Part shown: piece by piece, positions 35,081-42,633 of the stretch
Layout of the letters: every line of letters starts with the position of its first letter
Numbering within the stretch: the first letter of the stretch is position 1
DNA from: Sphingosinicella sp963974575
GTDB lineage: Bacteria > Pseudomonadota > Alphaproteobacteria > Sphingomonadales > Sphingomonadaceae
Reading direction: 5' to 3'
Assembly: GCF_963974575.1 (NCBI RefSeq)
Contig: NZ_CAXBBQ010000005.1
Location: forward strand, 62,001 to 126,000
DNA: 64,000 nt
Translations under genes and position numbers: made by a program
The notes under the pieces: model-generated
Seen by the model: only the letters and a program-made list of their open reading frames with translations
What the model was told of the DNA's origin: nothing
Databases searched by the model: none

Positions 35081-35107
35081 GCACCGTATCGAAATTTTAT
35101 ACGGTGC
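35081..35107. promoter_or_regulatory. 9-bp perfect inverted repeat upstream of lasso precursor
   Basis: GCACCGTAT and ATACGGTGC are separated by nine AT-rich bases, 60 bp upstream of the precursor ATG and 15 bp after the small GntR gene. It could be the operator of the adjacent GntR or LuxR regulator, or a terminator for the upstream gene. The AT-rich spacer and lack of a U-run favour an operator. Confidence 0.5.
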
Positions 35108-35121
35108 GTGCAAAATGAATA

Positions 35122-35733
35122 TCAGCGCGCCTGTCCGCATGCGCTGCAGATCTCAGCTACCTTGCGGATACGTCGCCGGTGATAGCGCGCGATCGCCTGA
35201 TGCAACGGCGCGCCTTGCAAGGTATGACTGGCAGCGAACAGCGCCCTGAATTCCGGTTCGAGATCATCAAAGACATGCGCCTCGGCATGGCGGACCGCAT
35301 GCAGCCGGTTGCCGGTGTTGATGATCGCGGCATCCCATTCCTCATTACCGGCACGATGCGCCAGCCCGGCAAACAGCTGCGCGACGGCGTGGGGAATATC
35401 GGGAGCGTCTGTGCCGCGCGTCTGTTCGGTCGGGGCAGCGTTTGTCGCTGCGCGTAGTTTTAGGCAGGTCACCAACAGGGTCTGGTTCCACGTATAGAGA
35501 TTGCGGAGCCGGGATTCCGATACGGCGGGCACATGAAAGCCCTCGTGCGGCCAGCCCTCGACAAGACGCTCGCCCATCAGCCGGTGCAGGGCATCGCGCA
35601 CCGGCGTCGTGCTCGTATTGAGTTCGACGGCAAGGCGCGCGGGATCGAGGCGCTGGCGCGGGAGCAGCGCGCCCGACATGAGGTGCGTCTTGAGCGCGTC
35701 GTAAACGCGCTCCATCGTCAGGCCCGGGCTCAT
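35122..35733 (-). CDS. small GntR family regulator
   Basis: The protein is 203 residues from the ATG at 35733, which overlaps the stop of the dioxygenase gene (ATGA). The N-terminal winged helix has RVYDALKTHLMSGALLPRQR and LNTSTTPVRDALHRLMGERLVEGW, the GntR recognition pattern. The C-terminal helical domain is short and lacks the clear metal-binding histidine set of full FCD domains, although HAVRHAEAHVFDD is a partial match. It lies directly upstream of the lasso precursor on the same strand and probably regulates it or the quorum-sensing unit. The inverted repeat at 35081-35107 is a possible binding site. Confidence 0.82.
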   Translation of the reverse strand: MSPGLTMERVYDALKTHLMSGALLPRQRLDPARLAVELNTSTTPVRDALHRLMGERLVEGWPHEGFHVPAVSESRLRNLYTWNQTLLVTCLKLRAATNAAPTEQTRGTDAPDIPHAVAQLFAGLAHRAGNEEWDAAIINTGNRLHAVRHAEAHVFDDLEPEFRALFAASHTLQGAPLHQAIARYHRRRIRKVAEICSACGQAR

Positions 35734-36644
35734 ACCGCGCTGTCGCTGGCCACCTGTGCTGTCGCATTCCGGGAGGCCGCGTGGCGCGCATAAGCGGCGA
35801 TCAGCTCCGTCTGCTCCGGCGTCAGCGCATCCACTGCGGCAAGCGGCCCAGGCGCGCCGCCGCGCAGCAGCACCGACGGGCATTGGCCCTCATAATTATT
35901 GAGGTTGGGGCGATGCTGGCGATAGCCGATGAGCGCCTGCAGGCTTTCCGGGAACTGCCGCGCGATCTCCGGTGGATAGGCGAGCCATGGGTTCTCGTAA
36001 GGCTTGAGCCAGCCGAGCGAATAGCCCACGACGATGCCGCGTCGCGGCGTTGCCCTGCGGTTGGCGCCGCCGCCATGCAAAACCGATCCCAGGAACAGGA
36101 TCGCGTCGCCGGGTCCGCAGCACGCGGCAATGCCGGCGCCGTCGGGCAATTCGGCGGTCGCAGCCGCGCCGTGGGTGCCCGGCCAGATCCGTGTCGCACC
36201 ATTGTCCTCGTAAAAGGCCCCCAGCGGCCACATGACGTTGACGAGATATTCCATGCGGCCCTTCTCGCACGGATACATATCCTGATCGCGGTGCGGCATC
36301 TGCGCGGGTTCGCCAGGATGAATCTCGATCGCTTGCATGAGATTGAGCTGGATGTGATCGCACCAGGGTCCGAGAATATTCTGAACCACGCCGAGCACGG
36401 TGGGATGTTCTGCAAGGCGCCTTGCCGCAGGCGCCCGCACAAGAAGCCGGCCAAAGCGTTTGGTGCGCGCGCCAAAGAAGCCGCCGATCGAGAAGGGCGT
36501 TTGCGCAAAATCCGGATCAAGCGCGGCATTGAGCGCCGTGATTTCGTCCTGCGGAAGCAATCCCGGGATGATGCAATAACCTTGCGAGGACAATCGGCCG
36601 GTCCAGTCGTCGGCGCCTTGCAGGGCAAGAGCAGGTGCGGGCAT
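35730..36644 (-). CDS. phytanoyl-CoA dioxygenase (PhyH) family protein
   Basis: A 304-residue Fe(II)/2-oxoglutarate-dependent dioxygenase. The iron triad can be placed as His and Asp in QMPHRDQDMYP and a distal His in SVLHGGGANRR; an arginine in TPRRGIVVGYS fits 2-oxoglutarate binding. A PhyH gene beside luxI has been noted in several Novosphingobium-like genomes, as I recall. It lies 25 bp after luxI and overlaps the GntR gene. It may modify the acyl-homoserine lactone or another QS-controlled product. Being in the same run as the lasso genes, it could also hydroxylate the peptide, but nothing in the sequence proves that. Confidence 0.85.
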   Translation of the reverse strand: MPAPALALQGADDWTGRLSSQGYCIIPGLLPQDEITALNAALDPDFAQTPFSIGGFFGARTKRFGRLLVRAPAARRLAEHPTVLGVVQNILGPWCDHIQLNLMQAIEIHPGEPAQMPHRDQDMYPCEKGRMEYLVNVMWPLGAFYEDNGATRIWPGTHGAAATAELPDGAGIAACCGPGDAILFLGSVLHGGGANRRATPRRGIVVGYSLGWLKPYENPWLAYPPEIARQFPESLQALIGYRQHRPNLNNYEGQCPSVLLRGGAPGPLAAVDALTPEQTELIAAYARHAASRNATAQVASDSAV

Positions 36645-36669
36645 GGCAGATCTCCGGTTGAAATGAGTC

Positions 36670-37281
36670 TCAGGCGGCACGCTCAAGGGGAGGGTGGTCT
36701 GGTGCGCTCCAGATTCCCGCTGCCGCGAGACGGGCGGGTGTTTCAGCGTCGATGTCGATCAGGAGCGCAGCGATATCGGCGTCGGCGTGCCGCTGCGCCG
36801 CACCCAGCGGGCGGCAGGTCCAGCCGAACGCCTGGATTTGTCGCAGCCATGCCTGTTCGGCGACCGCTGTGTATCGCCGCACGCCCTGGTTCAGCGCATA
36901 TTCGGCAAGTCCGCTGACAAGCCGGTCGCGGGCGCTGCGCCGCGCACGCGCCTTGAGGCGGCGGTCGAGACAGAAGCGTGTGATCTCGCGTGTATCGTGG
37001 GCTCGCGGTACGGCGCCTTCGCAGAGCGCGGGGAATAATGTGCCGAGAATATGCGGGCGAACGGTTTTCAGGAGACGTGCCGAAGCGAGGTGCGCGCCCG
37101 ATGCGTCGGTCAGGATCAGATAGGCGGCATGGCTATCATCGAACTCGTCGATCTCGAACGTGCCGCCGATCACCGGTACGTCCCATTTGAGCAGATCGAC
37201 GAAGACCTGTTTCCGCGCCTCGAACATCGCGCGCAGAACATCGCCGTTCGCACCGCTGTTGTGGTCGATCACATGTAGCAT
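36670..37281 (-). CDS. luxI: acyl-homoserine-lactone synthase (LuxI family)
   Basis: A 203-residue autoinducer synthase from the ATG at 37281. Conserved family residues are present: the arginine, phenylalanine and tryptophan in FEARKQVFVDLLKWDVP, the acidic residues in FEIDEFDDSHAAYLI, the arginine in LASARLLKTV, and glutamate and arginine in DTREITRFCLDRR. It makes an N-acyl-homoserine lactone from SAM and acyl-ACP. The acyl chain cannot be predicted. It follows luxR on the same strand and leads into phyH, gntR and the lasso precursor. Two near-identical 22-bp repeats lie about 220-275 bp upstream. Confidence 0.93.
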   Translation of the reverse strand: MLHVIDHNSGANGDVLRAMFEARKQVFVDLLKWDVPVIGGTFEIDEFDDSHAAYLILTDASGAHLASARLLKTVRPHILGTLFPALCEGAVPRAHDTREITRFCLDRRLKARARRSARDRLVSGLAEYALNQGVRRYTAVAEQAWLRQIQAFGWTCRPLGAAQRHADADIAALLIDIDAETPARLAAAGIWSAPDHPPLERAA

Positions 37282-37502
37282 CGCCCCCGCTCCCTTTCCT
37301 CGCTTCGGATGCGGACCAGTTGAGCAGAGGGCTGCAGCGCCGTGCATCCCTGGAAACAGGGAGGCGATTCTCTGGTCAGATGGAGTGGCGAGAGCAGGCA
37401 GGCTCTCTGCGGGCGGGCGTTGGACAGGCTGGCGTATTCGGATCGGGAGCCTTTACTGCACCAGGACGAGCACGTTGCCCGTCAGAGCAGGCCTGCCGCA
37501 AT

Positions 37503-37555
37503 AAAGATACGTTTGCAGATCATTATATTCGGGAATGATACGTAAACGGATCATT
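37503..37555. promoter_or_regulatory. two 22-bp direct repeats upstream of luxI (lux-box candidates)
   Basis: Copies at 37503-37524 and 37534-37555 share the pattern AA-GATACGT--C-GATCATT with 17 of 22 identical bases, and start 31 bp apart, about three DNA turns. Each is an imperfect palindrome (AATGAT with ATCATT in the second copy). They lie in the 409-bp gap between luxR and luxI, which contains no supported gene. The position is far from luxI, so a long leader or an upstream promoter would be needed. Confidence 0.5.
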
Positions 37556-37649
37556 CTGCCATGCCGACGGGCCGTCAGATCCGATCCGCGGGCATTTACG
37601 CCTCGCAGCAATGCTTTCGGGACATTGCGTTATTTGCAATTTCGGCGCG

Positions 37650-37665
37650 CATATCCATGGATATG
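37650..37665. repeat. 16-bp perfect palindrome after luxR
   Basis: CATATCCATGGATATG lies 25 bp after the luxR stop codon. It could cap the luxR transcript or bind a dimeric regulator; there is no U-tract. Confidence 0.4.
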
Positions 37666-37690
37666 AGAACCATCCGGTGCGCGGTCATCC

Positions 37691-38443
37691 TTACAGGGCC
37701 CTCCGCTCAGGTTTCAGGACATCATCAATGCAGAGCGCGCCATCGGCAATCAGCCGAACGACGAGTTCGGTTCGGGAATGCACGCCAAGCCGTGCCCGTG
37801 CCTCACGCATATGTTCGAGCACCGTCTGCTCACCAATCCCGAGCTCGCGCGCGATCTCATGATTGCGCAGGCCGCGGCCGGCAAGCGCTATGCATTCGCG
37901 CTGACGGTCGCTGACCTGCGCGCCGGGAGTCCGGCGGCGCTGGCGAGAAAGGCGGCGGGCGCCCTCGAAGGCAAACAGCCCGATCATCTGGGCCCATGGC
38001 AGCACTTCGTCGGGCAGCGCTTCATCCGCGACTGAAACGAAGGTGCATGACCCCAGCGCCTCTCCCGGCACGTGCGCGGGAATCGTAACGCCTTCGCCAA
38101 GCCCGATCTCTCGCCCGCGGGCCAGCACGTCGCGGTCGGCGCGGGTCAGCGGAATCAGCTGCGTGACATCGCGCCACAGAAAACCCTGCGCCGTCCGGTG
38201 ACTTGCCCGGTGGATCGGATCGGAAAGCCCGAGCCGGTTTGCATCATACCAGTCCTCCCACCCGGGCGGATAATTATGAATGCGTACGGCGCGCGGCGAT
38301 ACGGAAAAATCAACGTGATGCGAGAGCGCAAAATAACGGATGCCCATCCGGTCGCAGGCGTCCGCAAGGGCATCGCAAAGCGCGCTGTGCGTCTTCACGG
38401 CGGAAATCCTGCGCGCGAACGCGGAGGCAGCAAGCAGAGGCAT
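37691..38443 (-). CDS. luxR: LuxR family regulator with acyl-homoserine-lactone-binding domain
   Basis: A 250-residue protein. The autoinducer-binding domain (residues about 15-165) keeps the classic ligand residues: tryptophan and tyrosine in PPGWEDWYDANRLG, aspartate-proline in LSDPIH, tryptophan in GFLWRD and the glycine in GEGVTIP. A GerE-type helix-turn-helix (residues about 178-240) contains LAGRGLRNHEIARELGIGEQTVLEHMREA. It should sense the lactone made by the downstream luxI and control this run. It diverges from a second luxR gene over 241 bp that contains no other gene. Confidence 0.93.
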   Translation of the reverse strand: MPLLAASAFARRISAVKTHSALCDALADACDRMGIRYFALSHHVDFSVSPRAVRIHNYPPGWEDWYDANRLGLSDPIHRASHRTAQGFLWRDVTQLIPLTRADRDVLARGREIGLGEGVTIPAHVPGEALGSCTFVSVADEALPDEVLPWAQMIGLFAFEGARRLSRQRRRTPGAQVSDRQRECIALAGRGLRNHEIARELGIGEQTVLEHMREARARLGVHSRTELVVRLIADGALCIDDVLKPERRAL

Positions 38444-38684
38444 TGGCCCATGACCCGGCCCGAAAAACCCGGCATTCTCATTGATGCCAGATCTCCCGGC
38501 CGCCTTCTCACACGCCGGCAGCGCTCCTCAAGAACGCTTGCCTGGCAGGCACGATCACTGCTCTGCCCGGGTGCGGTTGGACAAGTAACGTCCGCGACCT
38601 CGCCCGTCCGGTCAGGGGTGTAGATAGTAAATTCACAGAATCGGATAATGCAAGTATATTCTCTTTATTTGGCGGAAGGCAATT

Positions 38685-39512
38685 GTGGTGCTTCCGGGTG
38701 AGCGCAGGGAACAGGTTGACGAAGGCACAACATCGTTGGCGCCATCTGAACTTCATCCTGCGCCAGGCGCGCCGGACTTCGCTCTGGATGTCGCGGGCTC
38801 GTTTGCGGCAAGCGTGGCACGTGCCGGGACGCTGCCGGCGCTTGCTGCACTGCTTGGCGCGGCCGCCAGCGATCTCGGGTTTTCCTTTTTCGCGATCGCC
38901 GAACATGCAAATCTTGCAAGGCCGCCTCCCGATCTTTTTCTCCTCCACAATTATCCGCCAGGGTGGGCCGACGCATTCATGCTCGATGGCTGGCGGCATG
39001 ATCCCGCCTGGCACGCGGCCAGCCGCCGTCTTGCGGGGTTCCGGTGGAGCGAGCTGCCCGCGCTCATGCATTTGACCGATGCTGAGCGCGCGCATCTTGC
39101 GGCTGCCCGCCGCGCCGGACTCGGCACCGGCTACACGGTGCCTCTGCACGCGCCCGGCGGTCGTACTGCGAGCTGTTCTTTCGCGGTGACGCCCGGGCAC
39201 CGCATTGCAGCGCGTGCCCTCCTTGCCGCAGACATCATCGCGCAGCGGGCGTTTCTTGCCGCATCGACAATCCTTGGCACTTCGTCCCATCGTCCGCATT
39301 TGAGCCCACGCGAGCGTGAATGCGTGGTGCTGATGGCGCAGGGCAAGACCGACTGGGAGATCGCACGAATCCTCGGTCTGAGTGAGGAGACCGTAACGCG
39401 CTATCTGAAAACGGCGCGGCAGCGTTTCGGGGTCACGCGCCGGACCCAGCTCGCGCTTGCCGCAATGGAGGCCGGCTTCATAGAAATGCGCGACTGCATT
39501 TCCTGGGCCTAG
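38685..39512 (+). CDS. second LuxR family regulator
   Basis: The protein is 275 residues from a GTG with GGAAGG five bases upstream; a second GTG follows directly. It has an N-terminal extension of about 30 residues. In the binding domain, tryptophan in PPGWADAF, aspartate-proline in RHDPAWHA, tryptophan in GFRWSE and glycine in GTGYTVP are kept, but the usual tyrosine is phenylalanine, so ligand preference may differ. The C-terminal helix-turn-helix reads LMAQGKTDWEIARILGLSEETVTRYLKTA. No second luxI is adjacent, so it may answer the same signal or work as a LuxR solo. Confidence 0.9.
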   Translation: MVLPGERREQVDEGTTSLAPSELHPAPGAPDFALDVAGSFAASVARAGTLPALAALLGAAASDLGFSFFAIAEHANLARPPPDLFLLHNYPPGWADAFMLDGWRHDPAWHAASRRLAGFRWSELPALMHLTDAERAHLAAARRAGLGTGYTVPLHAPGGRTASCSFAVTPGHRIAARALLAADIIAQRAFLAASTILGTSSHRPHLSPRERECVVLMAQGKTDWEIARILGLSEETVTRYLKTARQRFGVTRRTQLALAAMEAGFIEMRDCISWA

Positions 39513-40035
39513 CCACTTTGCGGTTCTGGTTCACCGCCGCATCTAAAACATCCCCCGCCGCGCGCTCCTGGTCCCGGGGGAGGGTGTCCACAATCGTGGT
39601 CGATTATGTCCTGTATACTGAACGTTATGCGTCTTTGTGTGCATTATACCGGACGTTACGGTCTGGCGCTGAACCCCGCGGACGGGTTTGTTCTGCAGCG
39701 GAGAGGCAGATGACGTCCTGAAGGCAAGGAACAGGGGCAACCGGATTTCGGGACGCGGCGAGAATGCCGCTACATGACATGAAAGCCGCAGGCTAACGGT
39801 TCGGACGAGCGCGGCCTGGTCCGCTGCGCTGCATTGCAGTGAAATCGACATCGGCGAACTGAACTCCTGGCAATAGCTCCTTTGGGGGGTGATGGCGCCG
39901 CCACCCCCTTCCGGCATCGTGTGCGCGAGCCGGAGGCGCCTGTGGAAAAGCTTTGGACAGAAATCACCTGCGCTTGCCGTGGACATCGCAGCCGTTCCGG
40001 CGCGTGGGGTCGCGCTATCCGCCCGGTGCCGAGCA
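39513..40035. other. 523-bp intergenic region with a 14-bp direct repeat
   Basis: No supported gene. Two copies of TATAC-(T/C)-G-(A/G)-ACGTTA lie at 39614-39627 and 39645-39658 (12 of 14 identical), again 31 bp apart. A GGGGGTG/CACCCCC hairpin lies near 39884-39906. The interval marks the junction between the quorum-sensing genes and the conjugation-type genes. Confidence 0.45.
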
Positions 40036-40791
40036 ATGCCCGATCGGGGCATCCCTGACTGGCGCTCCGATGCGCCGTATCGCGCGCTTGGGGCGTGCGA
40101 CGCGCCGCTCATCGCCTGGGAATGGCTGCGCCGCGACCCCGCATACCGCTTCGCCGCAGCGCGCGGCGAAACGGATGCCGGACGCTTTGGTCTTCACCGG
40201 TTCGAAGATCCGGCGTGCAGCAGCGCGCTGGCGCGGGTCTGGTGGCGCAGGGACGTTGATCCCTTCGTGCTGACTGCCGCGGCGGCGCCCTGCGCCGGCA
40301 GCGAAGCGTTCTCTCCGGACCTGCTGCCTGTCGCCGCTGCGATAGAACGTCTGGCCGGCGCCGAGCGGCTTCTCGTGACGGACGGCGCGCACAGCCTGCG
40401 CGTCGATATCGTCGCGGGCACGCTCCTCCAAGGTCCTGCGCATTTGACATGGCAGCTTCCCGGACTCGTGGCCGCGGCCGCGCCGATGCACGCGCTCGCC
40501 CGGTTTATTGCGCTCTGCCGGACCGGCGTCCTGAGGCGCGGCACGTATCCATCGCCCGCCGGGGCGCGGCGGTGGGCGCTGCTGCTGCGGGTCAGCGATG
40601 CGCTCGATGCGGGTGCCTCGCAGCGCGACATTGCGGAGGCCTTCTTCGGCGAGGACGCCATTGGTCGACGATGGCGCGTCAACGCTGCCACACGCAGGAC
40701 GCAGATTCAGCGTCTCGTTCGGCAGACCCGGTGGCTTCGCGCGCAGCCGGCAGCGCGTCTTCTCATGCCGGGGGCACTCGGGCGGCACTGA
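40036..40791 (+). CDS. DUF2285 domain protein with DUF6499-like N-terminus
   Basis: A 251-residue protein from the ATG at 40036; the first residues lead directly into PDWRSDAPYRALGACDAPLIAWEWLRRDPAYR, the conserved N-terminal block of these proteins. The C-terminal part contains an HTH-like stretch (ASQRDIAEAFFGEDAIGRRWRVNAATRRTQIQRL). Such proteins are typical of integrative conjugative elements in alphaproteobacteria and lie near DUF736 and TraI genes, as here. They are thought to be DNA-binding regulators. It marks the start of the mobile-element portion of the window. Confidence 0.82.
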   Translation: MPDRGIPDWRSDAPYRALGACDAPLIAWEWLRRDPAYRFAAARGETDAGRFGLHRFEDPACSSALARVWWRRDVDPFVLTAAAAPCAGSEAFSPDLLPVAAAIERLAGAERLLVTDGAHSLRVDIVAGTLLQGPAHLTWQLPGLVAAAAPMHALARFIALCRTGVLRRGTYPSPAGARRWALLLRVSDALDAGASQRDIAEAFFGEDAIGRRWRVNAATRRTQIQRLVRQTRWLRAQPAARLLMPGALGRH

Positions 40792-40842
40792 TCGTCTGCC
40801 GCGGGGGCATGAGTCTTGTCTGATTCGGGAGGCGAGTATCGC

Positions 40843-41760
40843 TTACGGGAACAGCACATTTTCAAGCGTGTCGACCAGCGCGCGCCGCCTGTCGGCGGTC
40901 AGCCGGTCCAGATTGAGAAGTTTCCACAGGACGGCGGGCAGGTGTTGCGCATCGGCTATGCCCAGCAGATCCCAGTCCGGTTCCCCGCGCTTGAATCCGA
41001 GAAGAAAATGCCGATGCGCATCCGGCATGCCAGCGACCATTGCGGTGATGATCGCTTCGCGCGCCTCCTCAAGTTCGGCGAGGTCGATTGGTTCCTGCGT
41101 CATTCCGGCAAAGCCGCGTGCGAACTCATCGCCCAGCGGCTTGCGGTTCGGGGCAAGAACTTCGGCCATCGGGCGGGGGTGGCTTACAAGATAGACAAGG
41201 AAGGCGCGCCGCAATTCGTTGTCGATGCCTTCGTTCGCCAGCAGATCTCGCACGTCAAAAAGGTCGCGGGGATGCTGGCGGTCAAGTGCGGCCACGATCT
41301 TGCCCGCGTAGAGATCAGAAAAGGACACGACCTGAATCTCGGCAAAGCCGAAAGCATCCTCGACCGCAGGCACCACGCTGATGAGGCGAGGGGCATAGAC
41401 GGTGCCGCGCAGCACCGGCGTCACCTCGATCTTGATCTGTACATCGTCGGCGCGCACGATCAGCTTTGTGACGATTTTCTCATCCGCCGATCGCGAGACA
41501 TTGGCCTGCGCGCCGGGGATACCGCGCTCGATCCTCGCCCTGATCCGCAGCATCGCGGCATCGATCGCAGCAAGCGAGGTGCGACGGTCCGCAATCGGCA
41601 GCCAGGTGAGGTCGATGTCCACCGAAAGGCGCGGCATGTCGCGTACGAACAGATTGATCGCCGTGCCGCCCTTGAGGGCAAAGGCGCTCTCCCCGGCCAC
41701 GAAAGGGAGTGTGCGAATGAGAAGCGCAACCTGCCGCCGATAGATGTCGAGAAAGGCCAT
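40843..41760 (-). CDS. abiEii: AbiEii toxin-family nucleotidyltransferase
   Basis: The protein is 305 residues from the ATG at 41760. The nucleotidyltransferase core shows FALKGGTAINLFVRDMPRLSVDIDLTWLP (glycines plus the metal-binding aspartates) and the later KIEVTPVLRG and FSDLYAGKIVAALDRQHPRDLFD segments typical of AbiEii. The toxin transfers nucleotides to an RNA target and arrests growth. It starts five bases after the antitoxin gene stop, so the pair is one operon. Type IV toxin-antitoxin or phage-abortive function is established for the family. Here it may also help retain the element. Confidence 0.9.
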   Translation of the reverse strand: MAFLDIYRRQVALLIRTLPFVAGESAFALKGGTAINLFVRDMPRLSVDIDLTWLPIADRRTSLAAIDAAMLRIRARIERGIPGAQANVSRSADEKIVTKLIVRADDVQIKIEVTPVLRGTVYAPRLISVVPAVEDAFGFAEIQVVSFSDLYAGKIVAALDRQHPRDLFDVRDLLANEGIDNELRRAFLVYLVSHPRPMAEVLAPNRKPLGDEFARGFAGMTQEPIDLAELEEAREAIITAMVAGMPDAHRHFLLGFKRGEPDWDLLGIADAQHLPAVLWKLLNLDRLTADRRRALVDTLENVLFP

Positions 41761-41765
41761 GACGA

Positions 41766-42554
41766 TCAATGCGCCCCGAATTCGGGCGGAACGGTGATAT
41801 TGTAGCGCGGGTCGAGCTTGCCGCCTTTGACAAGGACGCGCTTGCCCGCGCCAAGGTTCACACGCGAGGTGTCGAGCCGGGCGAGCCATGCGTGGCTATG
41901 GCGACTGGCGAAGAACAGAAAGAGCCGCTTCACCTTGACACTGGTGCAAGTCTCAAGGAGCGTTTGCAGGCGGCGCGGACTTAGATCACTGAGGCCCTCC
42001 ATCAGGGCATCGACCTGCTGGAAGCTCTCCCGTTCGGGCAGTTCGTCGAGCAATTCGAGAAGGGCGCGCTCCTTGCTGGAGTAGCGGACGGGCAGGGTCA
42101 GGCCGCCTGTGCTGACCATGACGGGACTCGATTCAGGCGACGCGTCGACATCGCCGGGAAACAGCCGCAGGCTGTTATGCCAGCGAAACGCGAGATCGAG
42201 CGGCAGGCTCGCCAGCCAGGTCGGCGGATGCGTCGGCCCATAGAGATGAACCTCGCGCAGCGCGGAGGGCAGATAATGCGCATAGCCCTGCTGTTCGAGT
42301 GCAGTGCGCCCGCCGACGGCAAGTGGAAGGTCGAGCACGGTCTGGAGCGAAACGACAACCTGCTGCCATGTCAGCGGTGAACGCGAGCGGCGATAGACGC
42401 GCCGCGCCGGACTTTCGAGCCAGCCGGCGCGGACATACTGGCTACGCAGCGCCGATGAATAGCCCTGGGCTTCCATCCAGGCGGCATCGGCAAGAAGCCC
42501 CTCGGGAAGTTCCTGCTGGAGACGGTTTAATTTTCCATCAAAACGCATAGTCAT
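41766..42554 (-). CDS. abiEi: AbiEi antitoxin family transcriptional regulator
   Basis: From the ATG at 42554 the protein is 262 residues. An N-terminal winged-helix region (residues about 5-65) reads LNRLQQELPEGLLADAAWMEAQGYSSALRSQYVRAGWLE. The larger C-terminal antitoxin domain has the VGGRTALEQQGY and HLYGPTHPP segments of the AbiEi family. AbiEi proteins repress their own operon by binding inverted repeats. Two matching repeats occur at and above this start codon (42549-42567 and 42615-42633). It is coupled to the AbiEii toxin downstream. A more upstream start is possible, but nothing supports it. Confidence 0.88.
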   Translation of the reverse strand: MTMRFDGKLNRLQQELPEGLLADAAWMEAQGYSSALRSQYVRAGWLESPARRVYRRSRSPLTWQQVVVSLQTVLDLPLAVGGRTALEQQGYAHYLPSALREVHLYGPTHPPTWLASLPLDLAFRWHNSLRLFPGDVDASPESSPVMVSTGGLTLPVRYSSKERALLELLDELPERESFQQVDALMEGLSDLSPRRLQTLLETCTSVKVKRLFLFFASRHSHAWLARLDTSRVNLGAGKRVLVKGGKLDPRYNITVPPEFGAH

Positions 42555-42633
42555 GCTTGGTCTTTTGACATGTTTGCAAACCATTGTCGAGTTTATAATT
42601 ATTCCCATTCACTAAGTCATACTTAGTGTTTTG
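42549..42633. promoter_or_regulatory. paired AbiEi operator repeats
   Basis: AGTCATGCTTGGTCTTTTG (42549-42567) and AGTCATACTTAGTGTTTTG (42615-42633) share 16 of 19 bases and are 66 bp apart. The upstream copy also forms CACTAAG-TCATA-CTTAGTG, a perfect 7-bp inverted repeat. The first copy covers the antitoxin start codon. This fits the negative autoregulation known for AbiEi. Confidence 0.6.

Noticed and set aside
34896..35084. Longer start for the lasso precursor (62 residues)
   Set aside because: It has no ribosome binding site, while the ATG at 35021 has AAGGAG at ideal spacing and gives a leader of normal length.
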